NCBI GenBank assembly: GCA_965220305.1
Contig: OZ244817.1
Coordinates: forward strand, 2,604,001-2,668,000
Reading direction: 5' to 3'
DNA: 64,000 bases
From: G965220305 sp965220305
GTDB lineage: Bacteria > Chloroflexota > Dehalococcoidia > Lucifugimonadales > UBA3495
Every line of letters begins with the position of its first letter. Positions within the stretch are counted from its first letter, which is position 1. The notes under the pieces were generated by a model. It had not been told where the DNA came from, searched no databases, and was given only the letters and a program-made list of their open reading frames with translations. Of the stretch, positions 52,690 through 60,916 are shown piece by piece. A program made the position numbers and the translations under genes.

Positions 52690-52766
52690 GGCATCCTCCG
52701 CGAGCGGGATTACGGTATCCCTTGAGAACTTGGTCTAGCTATTCGGTCCTTATGGTTCTTCCGGGC

Positions 52767-52797
52767 AAAAAGAACCCCCCAACATCTGGGGGGTTCT
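52767..52797 (-). terminator. Rho-independent terminator after the subunit IV fusion
   Basis: AGAACCCCCC pairs with GGGGGGTTCT (10 bp, 7-base loop), followed on the minus strand by five T. It may let only part of transcription reach the last cytochrome gene. Confidence 0.8.
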
Positions 52798-52823
52798 CAG
52801 TTTAATGAGCTGTTCCATTAATG

Positions 52824-53140
52824 CTACTTCTGGGTCAGCAGGAACGCCACCAGAGCGTCAACATCGGCGTCGGTGAGCTTGGCGGCGGCAACGATGGGGG
52901 CCATCACCCCGACGGTGCAGGGAGTCCCGACCCCGGTAACGCAGCCCTCCTGAACAAAGGCGTCCGGGTCCTGGATGGACTGCCGCAAATAATCCTCCGC
53001 CGATACCCCGGCCTGCCGGGTGCCCGCATTGGTCCCGATACTGTTCAAGGTGGGGCCCAGAACGCCCACCGAATTGGGTATGCCCTCAATGGTGTGGCAG
53101 GTGAAGCACTGGCCCTTGGCGGTAAATATTGCCTGTCCCG
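52824..53140. repeat. 317-bp direct repeat encoding the cytochrome c domain
   Basis: Aligns without gaps to 52198..52514; by eye about 12 mismatches, most clustered in 30 bases around the AEDYLRQSIQ coding segment. The last ~160 bases are almost identical, including wobble positions, which indicates recent duplication or gene conversion. Confidence 0.85.
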
Positions 53141-53642
53141 CCGCTGGGTCGGCGGCGCTGGGCTGGGGCGCCGGTACTGCCGTGGGCGGCGGCGTATCCG
53201 GCTGACCCAGCGGCGGCGCTGGGGTCGGCGGAACCGCTGTGGGAGCTGGCATCGTAGCGTGTTCGCCCCCACCTTCGGAGGGTTCTACATGCACGAAGGG
53301 CTTCGCGTTGTCTTCGGCAAAGGCCCTTTGGGAGGGCGTGAAGGAACCGAACAGGCCAACCGCCGCCATCCCCACAGCCAACGCCAGGGCCAGACCGGCC
53401 AGGAAGATGACGCTGAACATGGGAGCGTCGAACTTCAGGTGCATGTAGAACATGATGACGACGGCGAACTTGAAGGCCGATAGTATCACCAGGGGAGCTA
53501 TGGTCCAACCCTGGCCGCGCCAGTCGCCGGGCAGGATTATCAGGAACTCCACGATGGTGACCGCAAACAGTATCGCGGCTATCAGCACGTACTGTTTGAA
53601 GGTGGGGTGATGCATCTGATGCTGCTCAGGTGCGCTGCTCAT
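52824..53642 (-). CDS. Cytochrome c oxidase subunit IV-cytochrome c fusion
   Basis: 272 aa. Residues 1-100 are a prokaryotic subunit IV (CtaF/CyoD-like) with three membrane helices, including VIMFYMHLKFDAPMFSVIF. A Pro/Ala/Thr linker (res ~130-165) leads to a class I cytochrome c domain with CFTCH and VGVMAPIV. The heme domain should face outside, tethered to the oxidase. AAGGAG precedes the ATG. Subunit IV is normally a ~100-residue protein without heme, so this is a gene fusion placing an extra electron entry point on the complex. Confidence 0.88.
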   Translation of the reverse strand: MSSAPEQHQMHHPTFKQYVLIAAILFAVTIVEFLIILPGDWRGQGWTIAPLVILSAFKFAVVIMFYMHLKFDAPMFSVIFLAGLALALAVGMAAVGLFGSFTPSQRAFAEDNAKPFVHVEPSEGGGEHATMPAPTAVPPTPAPPLGQPDTPPPTAVPAPQPSAADPAAGQAIFTAKGQCFTCHTIEGIPNSVGVLGPTLNSIGTNAGTRQAGVSAEDYLRQSIQDPDAFVQEGCVTGVGTPCTVGVMAPIVAAAKLTDADVDALVAFLLTQK

Positions 53643-53655
53643 GCATCCAAACTCC

Positions 53656-54324
53656 TTACGCTACCAGGCCAAACGCTGATGGAATCATTGTGGCGTGCTC
53701 CGCCGACGGCCCGGTGTCGAAGCCGCCAATCAGATATAGCAGGGTGAAGATGACAATCCAAACGATGTCAACGAAGTGCCAGTACAGGCCGCAGAGTTCC
53801 ACGTCCTCGGCGGTGGAAGGGTTCAGCCGACCGGTGCGGGATACCCAGGCCAGGCACAGCAGCCAGACGATTCCCAGGGTCACGTGAGCGCCGTGGAACC
53901 CGGTTAGAGTGAAGAAGGTGGAACCGAACAGGTTGGTGCCGATGTGCAACCCTTCCGCGCGGAAGGCGTTGAACTCGTAAACCTGGAAGGCGATGAATAT
54001 GGAACCTAAGAAGGCCGTGGCCAGCAGCCAAATCTTGATGCCCCGCTGATCGTCCCGGTTGGTGGCGGCCAGGGCCTGCACCATGGCGAAGCTACTGCAC
54101 AGCAAAACGAAGGTGCTGATGGTAGTAACCGGAACGTCGATGATGTCCACCGGGTATGGTCCCACCAAACTCTGGCCCCGGTACACCATGTAGGTGGCAA
54201 TCAGGGTGCCAAAGAACAGGCAATCGGAACCCAGGAACAGCCACATCAACAGCTTGCGGTGGCTTAGCCCGGTGGTGGTCGCGTGCTCTTCTACGTGTTG
54301 GGTAGTGCCGCCTGGATGGGCCAC
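53656..54324 (-). CDS. ctaE: Cytochrome c oxidase subunit III
   Basis: 222 aa, seven helices. Family motifs: KLLMWLFLGSDCLFFGTLIAT near the N-terminus, FTLTGFHGAHVTLGIVWLL (HGxHV, res ~130-148) and the C-terminal LCGLYWHFVDIVWIVIFTLL. GTG start supported by AGGAGGG. Thirteen bases separate it from the subunit I gene and fifteen from the subunit IV fusion, so one transcript. Confidence 0.93.
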   Translation of the reverse strand: MAHPGGTTQHVEEHATTTGLSHRKLLMWLFLGSDCLFFGTLIATYMVYRGQSLVGPYPVDIIDVPVTTISTFVLLCSSFAMVQALAATNRDDQRGIKIWLLATAFLGSIFIAFQVYEFNAFRAEGLHIGTNLFGSTFFTLTGFHGAHVTLGIVWLLCLAWVSRTGRLNPSTAEDVELCGLYWHFVDIVWIVIFTLLYLIGGFDTGPSAEHATMIPSAFGLVA

Positions 54325-54336
54325 GTTACCCTCCTC

Positions 54337-56211
54337 CTAATGGTGCTCTCCGTGATGGTCTTCCGGCGCGGTGGCCGGCTCGTTGCTCCAACCGATGGTC
54401 CCTATGAAGGCCAGGGCGATGCCGAAGGCCACCACCGGGAACCTGACGTAGGGCCAGGGGACTTCAAAGAACATTCCGGCGCCCATCCACACCACGCCCA
54501 GGGCCGCGATTAGAGGCCAGTAGGATGGACTGGGCATGTGAATGGTGCGGGGGTCAACGTGGGCTTCTCCGCTGGTAATGGGCTGTCCGGCAGCCTCGGC
54601 CTCCCGCTTGACTATCCAGTAGTGGTCCCGTCCCCGAATCTGGGGGACTTCGGCGAAGTTGTAGGCCGGCGGCGGCGAAGAGATTGTCCATTCCACGCCG
54701 GGGGCGTCCCAGGGGTCGTGCCCGGCGTCTGGCTCCTTCTTCATGGACTGAATCAGGTTGACCACCAGCACCACCATGCCGACGAACAGGACGAAGTACC
54801 CGATGGTGGACAGCAGGTTCATGCCACCCCAGCCGAACTCTTCGGCGTAGGTGAAGATGCGGCGGGGCATCCCGTTCATTCCGGCGTAGTGCATGGGGAA
54901 GAAAGTGATGTTCATGCCGATGAACAGCAGCCAGAAATTCAGCTTACCCAGTCCTTCGTGCAGCAGCCGTCCCGTCACCTTGGGGAACCAGTAGTACACG
55001 CCCGCCAGGATGCCGAAGATGGAGCCGCCGAAGAGGACGTAGTGGATGTGGGCCACGATGTAGTAGGTGTCCTGCTGCTGGTTGTCTGCCGGGGATACCG
55101 CGTGGGAAACGCCGCTCAACCCGCCCACGATGAACAGGGCCACGAACCCCAGGGCGAACAACATGGGCGTTTTGAGATCAATAGAGCCGCCCCATAGGGT
55201 GCCGATCCAGTTGAAGATTTTCACTCCGGTGGGCACGGCAATCAGCATGGTGGTGATGGTGAACACCGAGTTGGCGATGGGGCCCAACCCTACGGTGAAC
55301 ATGTGATGGCTCCACACGGCCCAACCCATCATGCCGATGACGATGCCGGAGAAGACTACCACCGGGTAGCCGAACAGGGGCTTGCGCGAGAAGGTGGGCA
55401 GAATCTCAGAAACAATGCCCATCGGCGGCAGTATCAGAATGTAGACTTCCGGATGCCCGAAAATCCAGAAGAGGTGTTGCCAGAGAATGGGGTCGCCGCC
55501 CTTGAACGTGTTGAAGAAGTTGGTGCCGAAGTTGCGGTCGAAGGTCAACTCGATCAACCCCACCGTAATCACCGGGAAGGCCAACACCAGCAGGATGGAC
55601 GTAATCAGGGTCATCCAGACGAACAGGGGCATCCGCATCAAGCTCATGCCGGGCGCCCGCATGTTGATGATAGTTACCAGGAAGTTGAAAGCTCCCGCCA
55701 GGGAGGACACGCCCAGGACCAGCAGGCCCACGGCCCAGAAGTCTATCCCGGCGTTGGCGCTGAAGGGCTTTTCCGTAAGGTTGGCGTAGGAGAACCAGCC
55801 GGCGTCGGGGGCCGCTTGGACGATGAAGCTGGAGTGCATCAGCAGGGCCCCGAAGAGGAATACCCAGTAGCTGAAGGCATTCAACCGGGGGAAGGCCACG
55901 TCCCGCGCGCCGATGGCCAGGGGGATGACGATGTTGAAGAAGCTGACGCTAAGGGGCATGATGACCATGAACACCATTGCCGTGGCGTGCATGGTGAACA
56001 TCTGGTTGAACACGTTGGGGGTGACCAGGTTCAGGTCCGGTTGGGCCAGTTGCACCCGCATGACGCCGGCCTCGGCGCCGGCCAGGAGCATGAAAATGAG
56101 AGCAGTTACACCATAGAGAATCCCGATGCGCTTGTGGTCAACGGTGGTAAGCCAGCTCCAAACTCCGCTGTAGCTGTTAGGCCGGGGGATTACTCCGGTT
56201 ATCGTTGCCAT
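54337..56211 (-). CDS. ctaD: Cytochrome c oxidase subunit I
   Basis: 624 aa heme-copper oxidase core, twelve or more helices. Low-spin heme His in FTMHATAMVF; CuB ligands in FGHPEVYILILPPMGI (with the cross-linked Tyr and proton-channel Glu of A-type enzymes) and WSHHMFTVGL; heme a3 ligand in VAHIHYVLFGGSI. The C-terminal ~80 residues add extra helices, as in fused or extended Bacillus-type subunits. GGAG precedes the ATG. Confidence 0.96.
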   Translation of the reverse strand: MATITGVIPRPNSYSGVWSWLTTVDHKRIGILYGVTALIFMLLAGAEAGVMRVQLAQPDLNLVTPNVFNQMFTMHATAMVFMVIMPLSVSFFNIVIPLAIGARDVAFPRLNAFSYWVFLFGALLMHSSFIVQAAPDAGWFSYANLTEKPFSANAGIDFWAVGLLVLGVSSLAGAFNFLVTIINMRAPGMSLMRMPLFVWMTLITSILLVLAFPVITVGLIELTFDRNFGTNFFNTFKGGDPILWQHLFWIFGHPEVYILILPPMGIVSEILPTFSRKPLFGYPVVVFSGIVIGMMGWAVWSHHMFTVGLGPIANSVFTITTMLIAVPTGVKIFNWIGTLWGGSIDLKTPMLFALGFVALFIVGGLSGVSHAVSPADNQQQDTYYIVAHIHYVLFGGSIFGILAGVYYWFPKVTGRLLHEGLGKLNFWLLFIGMNITFFPMHYAGMNGMPRRIFTYAEEFGWGGMNLLSTIGYFVLFVGMVVLVVNLIQSMKKEPDAGHDPWDAPGVEWTISSPPPAYNFAEVPQIRGRDHYWIVKREAEAAGQPITSGEAHVDPRTIHMPSPSYWPLIAALGVVWMGAGMFFEVPWPYVRFPVVAFGIALAFIGTIGWSNEPATAPEDHHGEHH

Positions 56212-56308
56212 TGCCCGTCTCCATTGTGCCGGTCATCCCTGGTCTGGGTTCTTCGAGTGACCCGAAGATTGCTGGCCAGGGCGGCCGATTTCGCCCGATA
56301 TAAACAGT

Positions 56309-57421
56309 CTACTTCAAGCTTAGCAGATACTCAATGAGAGCATCCACTTCTCCAGGATGGAGACTGGTGTTGCCGTCCGGCGTTTGGTATACCGTAGCCA
56401 ACTCGCCCATGTGGTTGCCCGGCTTAACCTCGATGGGGTTACGCAGCCACTGCCGGAGGTTCAGCCGGTTCAGGTCCCGCAGTCCGGCGGCGAAGGTCTG
56501 GCGCGTCGCTAGGTCGGTCAGGTTGGGGCCGGGGAAGAAGAGGCCGCTGGTGATGTAGCCCTGCATCCGTGCTTCCATCACCCCGGGCAGGTCCGGCCCG
56601 CCGGCAGTATGGCAAAGGGCGCAGCCGCCGGTACCGTTGAACACCTGTTGGCCCTGCTGGGCCTCCGGGGAAAGTTGGGGCGGTTGGCCGTAGCCCTGGA
56701 CCCAGGCGTTGTAGGCGTCCTCGGTGAGCACTTCCACGCGGAACTTCATCAGAGCGTGAGCGGTGCCGCAGAACTCGGCGCACTGGCCGTAAAAGGTGCC
56801 CGTCTCGTCAGCCAGGAACCACATATAGTTCCGGCGGGTGGGTACCACGTCCACCTTTCCCGCCAGCTTGGGTACCCAGAAGCTGTGGAGGACATCGTCG
56901 CTTTCCAGGTTTATCATCACGGCCCGGTTGACCGGAACGCGCAACTCGTTGGCTGTTGAAATTAGCTTGCCCTGCCCGTCAGCGTCGGGGTACTCGAACT
57001 CCCACCACCACTGGTGGCCGGTGACTGTAACATCCAGAGCGTTGGCCGCTTCGGAGGCCGGGGGTTGGTCCAACTCGAACAGGGTAATGACCGACCAGAT
57101 GCCCAGGCCCAGGATGAGGATGGTGGGGACGACGGTCCAGGTGATTTCCAGGGGGGTGTTGCCGTGTACCTGCTCGGGCAACCCCTGCCCGGGGCGGCGG
57201 CGGAACCGGATGATGGCGTAAAGTAGCACCCCTTCCACCAAAACAAACACAATTGCCATGGTCCAGATGAGCACGTCGAAAAGGAGTTTCTGCTTGGCGG
57301 CCACCGGCCCGGCGGTGCCGAAGGTGGACTGGGGGGCGTCGGGAGCGCAGGCCATCAACAGGAAAAGGGCCCCCAAAAGGCCCAGTCCCAATAGATGCTT
57401 GTAACGGAACCGCTTCACCAT
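56309..57421 (-). CDS. ctaC: caa3-type cytochrome c oxidase subunit II with fused cytochrome c
   Basis: 370 aa. Lipoprotein-like N-terminus (LGLLGALFLLMAC, Cys near res 25), two membrane helices, cupredoxin domain with CuA ligands HSFWVP and CAEFCGTAHALM, then a cytochrome c domain with CALCH and Met in GNHMGELA. The fused heme makes a caa3-type enzyme. The ATG with the MVKRFRYKHLL signal is preferred; the frame is open 25 codons further. A good promoter lies 140 bases upstream. Confidence 0.94.
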   Translation of the reverse strand: MVKRFRYKHLLGLGLLGALFLLMACAPDAPQSTFGTAGPVAAKQKLLFDVLIWTMAIVFVLVEGVLLYAIIRFRRRPGQGLPEQVHGNTPLEITWTVVPTILILGLGIWSVITLFELDQPPASEAANALDVTVTGHQWWWEFEYPDADGQGKLISTANELRVPVNRAVMINLESDDVLHSFWVPKLAGKVDVVPTRRNYMWFLADETGTFYGQCAEFCGTAHALMKFRVEVLTEDAYNAWVQGYGQPPQLSPEAQQGQQVFNGTGGCALCHTAGGPDLPGVMEARMQGYITSGLFFPGPNLTDLATRQTFAAGLRDLNRLNLRQWLRNPIEVKPGNHMGELATVYQTPDGNTSLHPGEVDALIEYLLSLK

Positions 57422-57557
57422 AGCCCTAGTTTTTCTGGCCTCGGACTCGGGTCTCTGCACCGAGGTATTCTCCCTCTGGGAGGGCAAAAGCCCCATTTTG
57501 CAACTCCCCTTCTCTCACTCAGCTAAGCCGTGTGTGCATTATTTCACTAGCGACAGG

Positions 57558-57587
57558 ACAATATCACAAGCCTATGAGCAATGTCAA
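57558..57587 (-). promoter_or_regulatory. Strong sigma70-type promoter for the oxidase structural genes
   Basis: On the minus strand TTGACA (57587-57582), 18-bp spacer, TATTGT (57563-57558). Predicted transcript start near 57551, leaving a leader of about 130 bases before ctaC. Confidence 0.65.
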
Positions 57588-57682
57588 TGAGATAGAGGCC
57601 GTTTTGGGGCGATAGAAGCCTACCCCAAATGCGGCGGCTACGGGCAGTCAGGCGCTTCGTCCTGGCACTCCAGGCGGGGAGA

Positions 57683-58606
57683 CTAGATTACGCTATCCAC
57701 CATAACCGCCGCGAAGAGAAGCGCCAAATAGAGCAGCGAGTACAGATATAGCCTGCGGGCGTTTCGATTAACGCTTTCCTGCTTCAGACGCCAGGCATAC
57801 CCGATGAATATCGCTCCCAGGGCCGCCGCAGTGCCCAAATAGACCCATCCCATGGCCGGCATCAGGGCGAACATGATGGTAAGGCCCACCAGGGCCAGGG
57901 AGTAGAGGAAGATATGCAACGCCGTGTAGTCCGGGTCCGTAACCACCGGCAGCATGGGAATGTTGGCCCGTTGGTAGTCCCGCTGGATTAGCAGAGACAG
58001 GGCCCAGAAGTGGGGAGGAGTCCAGAAGAAGATGATGGCGAAGAGGTATACCGCCGGGAGTCCCAACCCCCCGGTTATGGCGGCCCAGCCCACCAGGGGA
58101 GGCACCGCTCCGGCGGCTCCCCCGATGACAATGTTCTGGACGGTGCTGCGCTTGAGCCACCGGGTGTAGACAAACACGTAAAACAGGGTGGCCGCCAGGG
58201 CCAGGCCCGCCGCCAGCAGGTTGACCCACACCGTCAGGATGACAAAGGCCGCCACATTTAACGTCACGCCAAATACCAGCGCCCGACGGGGGGATATGCG
58301 CTGGCCCGCCACCGGTCGCTGCCGGGTGCGAGTCATCAATTGGTCAATGTCCCGGTCCAACTGGTGGTTCAGCGCGTTGGCCCCGCCCGAAGCCAGGGAG
58401 CCTCCCAGCCAGACCAACCCCAGCAGCGTCAGCGAAGGCACCCCCTTGGCCGCCAGAAACATTCCCCCCGCCGCCGTAATCAGCAGCAGCAGGACGATGG
58501 GCGGCTTGGTCAGAGTGATGTAATCGCTGATAATTCCCAGCGGGGAACTTCTGCGGGGTGGGAGAGGGCGGCGAGCCGCTTCCACCGTCGGGTTGAACTC
58601 AGCCAT
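57683..58606 (-). CDS. ctaB: Protoheme IX farnesyltransferase (heme O synthase)
   Basis: 307 aa UbiA-family membrane enzyme adding the farnesyl tail to heme b. Asp-rich motif NALNHQLDRDIDQLMTRTR (res ~78-96) and the second motif YDYxR-type region replaced by FWTPPHFWALSLLIQRDYQR. ATG with AAGGAG seven bases upstream; it overlaps the end of ctaA by ATGGCTGA, so translation is coupled. About nine helices. Confidence 0.94.
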   Translation of the reverse strand: MAEFNPTVEAARRPLPPRRSSPLGIISDYITLTKPPIVLLLLITAAGGMFLAAKGVPSLTLLGLVWLGGSLASGGANALNHQLDRDIDQLMTRTRQRPVAGQRISPRRALVFGVTLNVAAFVILTVWVNLLAAGLALAATLFYVFVYTRWLKRSTVQNIVIGGAAGAVPPLVGWAAITGGLGLPAVYLFAIIFFWTPPHFWALSLLIQRDYQRANIPMLPVVTDPDYTALHIFLYSLALVGLTIMFALMPAMGWVYLGTAAALGAIFIGYAWRLKQESVNRNARRLYLYSLLYLALLFAAVMVDSVI

Positions 58607-59570
58607 TCGCCAACTCCTTACTGGGCGTACCACTGGGACCGCTCCGGGTCAGACTGGCCACCGCCAGGACGGTCATGGCGGCCCATACCGCCGTTGCCAT
58701 TGCCAGGTGCAGGGCCTTTAGCTCCACGCTAAAACTGGTCCACACGGTGAATGCTCCGACCAGGACTTGCGCGGCGAACAGCGCCAGCACCAGCATGGAC
58801 AAGTATCTCACCCCGGCGGGCCGATGGCGGCCCCGGATCCCCACGTGTAGAGTATACAGTAGGAAAAGGCCGATTATGGCCGCCACGTAGCGATGTCCCA
58901 TGTGGATTGCCGCCAGGGGGTGTCCGGGCATAACTTCTCCCTGGCACAGGGGCCAGGTGACGCAGGCCGGAGTAGCGCCGCTGGCGATGACCAGGGAGCC
59001 GGTCAGAAGCAGAATATAAACTCCGGCGGCGGACGCCAGGGCCAGCTTGGGGAATCGGTCGGCAACACCTTCCCCGCCGGGGTTGAGACTCAAAGACCCC
59101 CGATACGCCACCACCGCCACCAGGACCATGCAGGCCAGCAGCGCCTCTCCCAGGGCCAGGTGGGCCAGCACGATGAACCCGGGCAGTTCCTGGAGTACCG
59201 TTATCCCGCCCAGTATGGCCTGGCCCAGCAGCAACAGTATCGCCAGGCTGGCCGGGACTACCAGCCATCCCTGACGCCGTTGGGCCACCCAGGCCAGGGC
59301 GCAGGTGGCGATTACCAGGGGACTGACGATGGCCGAGGCCACCAGCCGGTGGGTGTATTCGATGATGGCCGTCATTTCCAGCGGGGGCAGGACTTTGCCG
59401 TAGCACAGGGGCCAGTCGGGGCACCCCAGGCCCGACTCGGTGACCCGCACCACTCCGCCCAAAACGACCAGGGCGAATACGGAGATGGCGGTGAGCAGAG
59501 ATATGCCGCGCAGCCAGCCTTGGGCTTTGCTTGGTTGGGGAAAAACGCCGTCGGATTCTACTGCTGCCAT
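58599..59570 (-). CDS. ctaA: Heme A synthase (COX15/CtaA)
   Basis: 323 aa, eight helices in two four-helix halves. Heme-binding His in EYTHRLVAS (first half) and MGHRYVAAI (second half), and VLGGVVRVTESGLGCPDWPLC, with the conserved Cys pair region of CtaA (CPDWPLCYG) repeated as CVTWPLCQG. The ATG (MAAVESDGVF) is chosen over a 101-codon extension running through repeats. Converts heme o to heme a for subunit I. Confidence 0.93.
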   Translation of the reverse strand: MAAVESDGVFPQPSKAQGWLRGISLLTAISVFALVVLGGVVRVTESGLGCPDWPLCYGKVLPPLEMTAIIEYTHRLVASAIVSPLVIATCALAWVAQRRQGWLVVPASLAILLLLGQAILGGITVLQELPGFIVLAHLALGEALLACMVLVAVVAYRGSLSLNPGGEGVADRFPKLALASAAGVYILLLTGSLVIASGATPACVTWPLCQGEVMPGHPLAAIHMGHRYVAAIIGLFLLYTLHVGIRGRHRPAGVRYLSMLVLALFAAQVLVGAFTVWTSFSVELKALHLAMATAVWAAMTVLAVASLTRSGPSGTPSKELANG

Positions 59571-59862
59571 ACTGCCTTCGGGCCTGTTGGGGCCTCGGGT
59601 ATTCCTGTTGGGTCTGGGGAGTTGGGGGGCGCTGGCTGCCCCGGGGCAACCTGGCCGGGCGGCCTTCCCGCGAAGCTCCCGGGGGTAGCCGTCTGACATT
59701 CCCCGGAAACGCGCGACCCCGGCTGGAGGCCCACGAAATCCGCCAAGCAAAGTATCACAGCCCCCGGCCCCTGTCAACGAAGGCGCCCGGCGGGGCCGGG
59801 CATTTCGGCTGTCCAGGTGGAGGCAAGTCCGCCCCAACCGGCAGGCCGCCATCCACCTGATC

Positions 59863-59935
59863 GTAATTGCCATGAAAATAGGCTATTTTCATGGCAATTA
59901 CGGGTCCCTCGCAATCCAATATGCGATTGCCCTGC
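59863..59935. repeat. 39-bp perfect palindrome fused to a partial MITE-like end
   Basis: Two 19-base arms, GTAATTGCCATGAAAATAG and its exact complement, around one G. They are followed by CGGGTCCCTCGCAATCCAAT and ATGCGATTGCCCTG, the right end of the 185-bp repeat family. Here the ATTCCCGC core is replaced by an AT-rich palindrome. Lies between divergent ctaA and the ABC transporter. Confidence 0.75.
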
Positions 59936-59975
59936 ATCCAACTGGAATAAGAACGCCCACCGCAACAGAAAGTGA

Positions 59976-59981
59976 TATAAT
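59976..59981 (+). promoter_or_regulatory. -10 box giving a leaderless ABC transporter mRNA
   Basis: TATAAT ends nine bases before the ATG at 59991, and there is no Shine-Dalgarno sequence. Transcription would start at or within a base or two of the start codon. No clear -35. Confidence 0.5.
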
Positions 59982-59990
59982 TCACAGACT

Positions 59991-60914
59991 ATGGACGCGG
60001 CAATCCAGGTGGAAGGTCTGGTCAAGCGCTACGGCGATTTCACCGCTGTGAACGACATCTCCTTCAGCGTGAAGCGGGGCGAAATCTTCGGTATCCTGGG
60101 TCCCAACGGCGCTGGCAAGACCACCACCCTGGAAATCATCGAGGGGTTGCAGAAGCCCACCGAGGGCCGGGTCAGCGTGCTGGGCCTGGACTTGGGGCGT
60201 CATGTCGCCCGCATCAAGGCCCGAATTGGCGTCCAACTCCAGTCTTCGGCCTACTTCGACTACCTCAACCTGCGGGAGATTCTGGCCCTGCTGGGCAGTT
60301 TTTACCCCAAGCGAGTCCAGCCCGACCTGCTGCTGGACCAGGTGGGCCTGTTGGAACAGGCTTCCCAGAGAATAAATCGCCTCTCCGGCGGGCAGAAGCA
60401 GCGTTTCACAGTGGCGGCCAGCCTGGTCAACGACCCCGAGTTGGTCATCCTGGACGAGCCGACCACCGGGATGGACCCTCAAGCCCGGCGCAACCTGTGG
60501 GCTTTGATTCAGGACATCCACCACCGGGACGTAACCGTGGTGCTGACCACCCACTACATGGAAGAGGCTGAGGCCCTATGCCAGCGGCTGGCGATTATGG
60601 ACCGGGGCCGCCTGGTGGCGATGGACACTCCCGCCAACCTCATTGGCCTGCTGGAAGCCGCCTACACGGTGAAGTTGGTAGTGCGCATCCCCCTGACCGA
60701 CGCCCAGTTGGCGTCCTTCAACGGAAGCATCGCCTCGGTGCAGGTCATGGAGGGCAACACCTACTTGCTGCGGTTGAGCAGCGCCCCCGATGCTCTGGAC
60801 CGGGCGCTGGACGAGATTGTTCGTAGCGACCTGAAGTTGGACCACCTGGAAATCACCCCCGTTTCTCTGGAGGACGTGTTCCTGACCATCACCGGCCATG
60901 AGCTGCGGGACTGA
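59991..60914 (+). CDS. ABC transporter ATP-binding protein
   Basis: 307 aa of the DrrA/CcmA-type exporter family. Walker A GPNGAGKTTTLE (res ~38-49), Q-loop GVQLQSSAYF, signature INRLSGGQKQR (near res 130), Walker B LVILDEPTTGMDPQAR, and the H-loop LTTHYMEEAE. The C-terminal ~80 residues match the extended domain of drug/ABC-2 exporters. Stop is two bases before the permease ATG, so the pair is coupled. Confidence 0.95.
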   Translation: MDAAIQVEGLVKRYGDFTAVNDISFSVKRGEIFGILGPNGAGKTTTLEIIEGLQKPTEGRVSVLGLDLGRHVARIKARIGVQLQSSAYFDYLNLREILALLGSFYPKRVQPDLLLDQVGLLEQASQRINRLSGGQKQRFTVAASLVNDPELVILDEPTTGMDPQARRNLWALIQDIHHRDVTVVLTTHYMEEAEALCQRLAIMDRGRLVAMDTPANLIGLLEAAYTVKLVVRIPLTDAQLASFNGSIASVQVMEGNTYLLRLSSAPDALDRALDEIVRSDLKLDHLEITPVSLEDVFLTITGHELRD

Positions 60915-60916
60915 TT

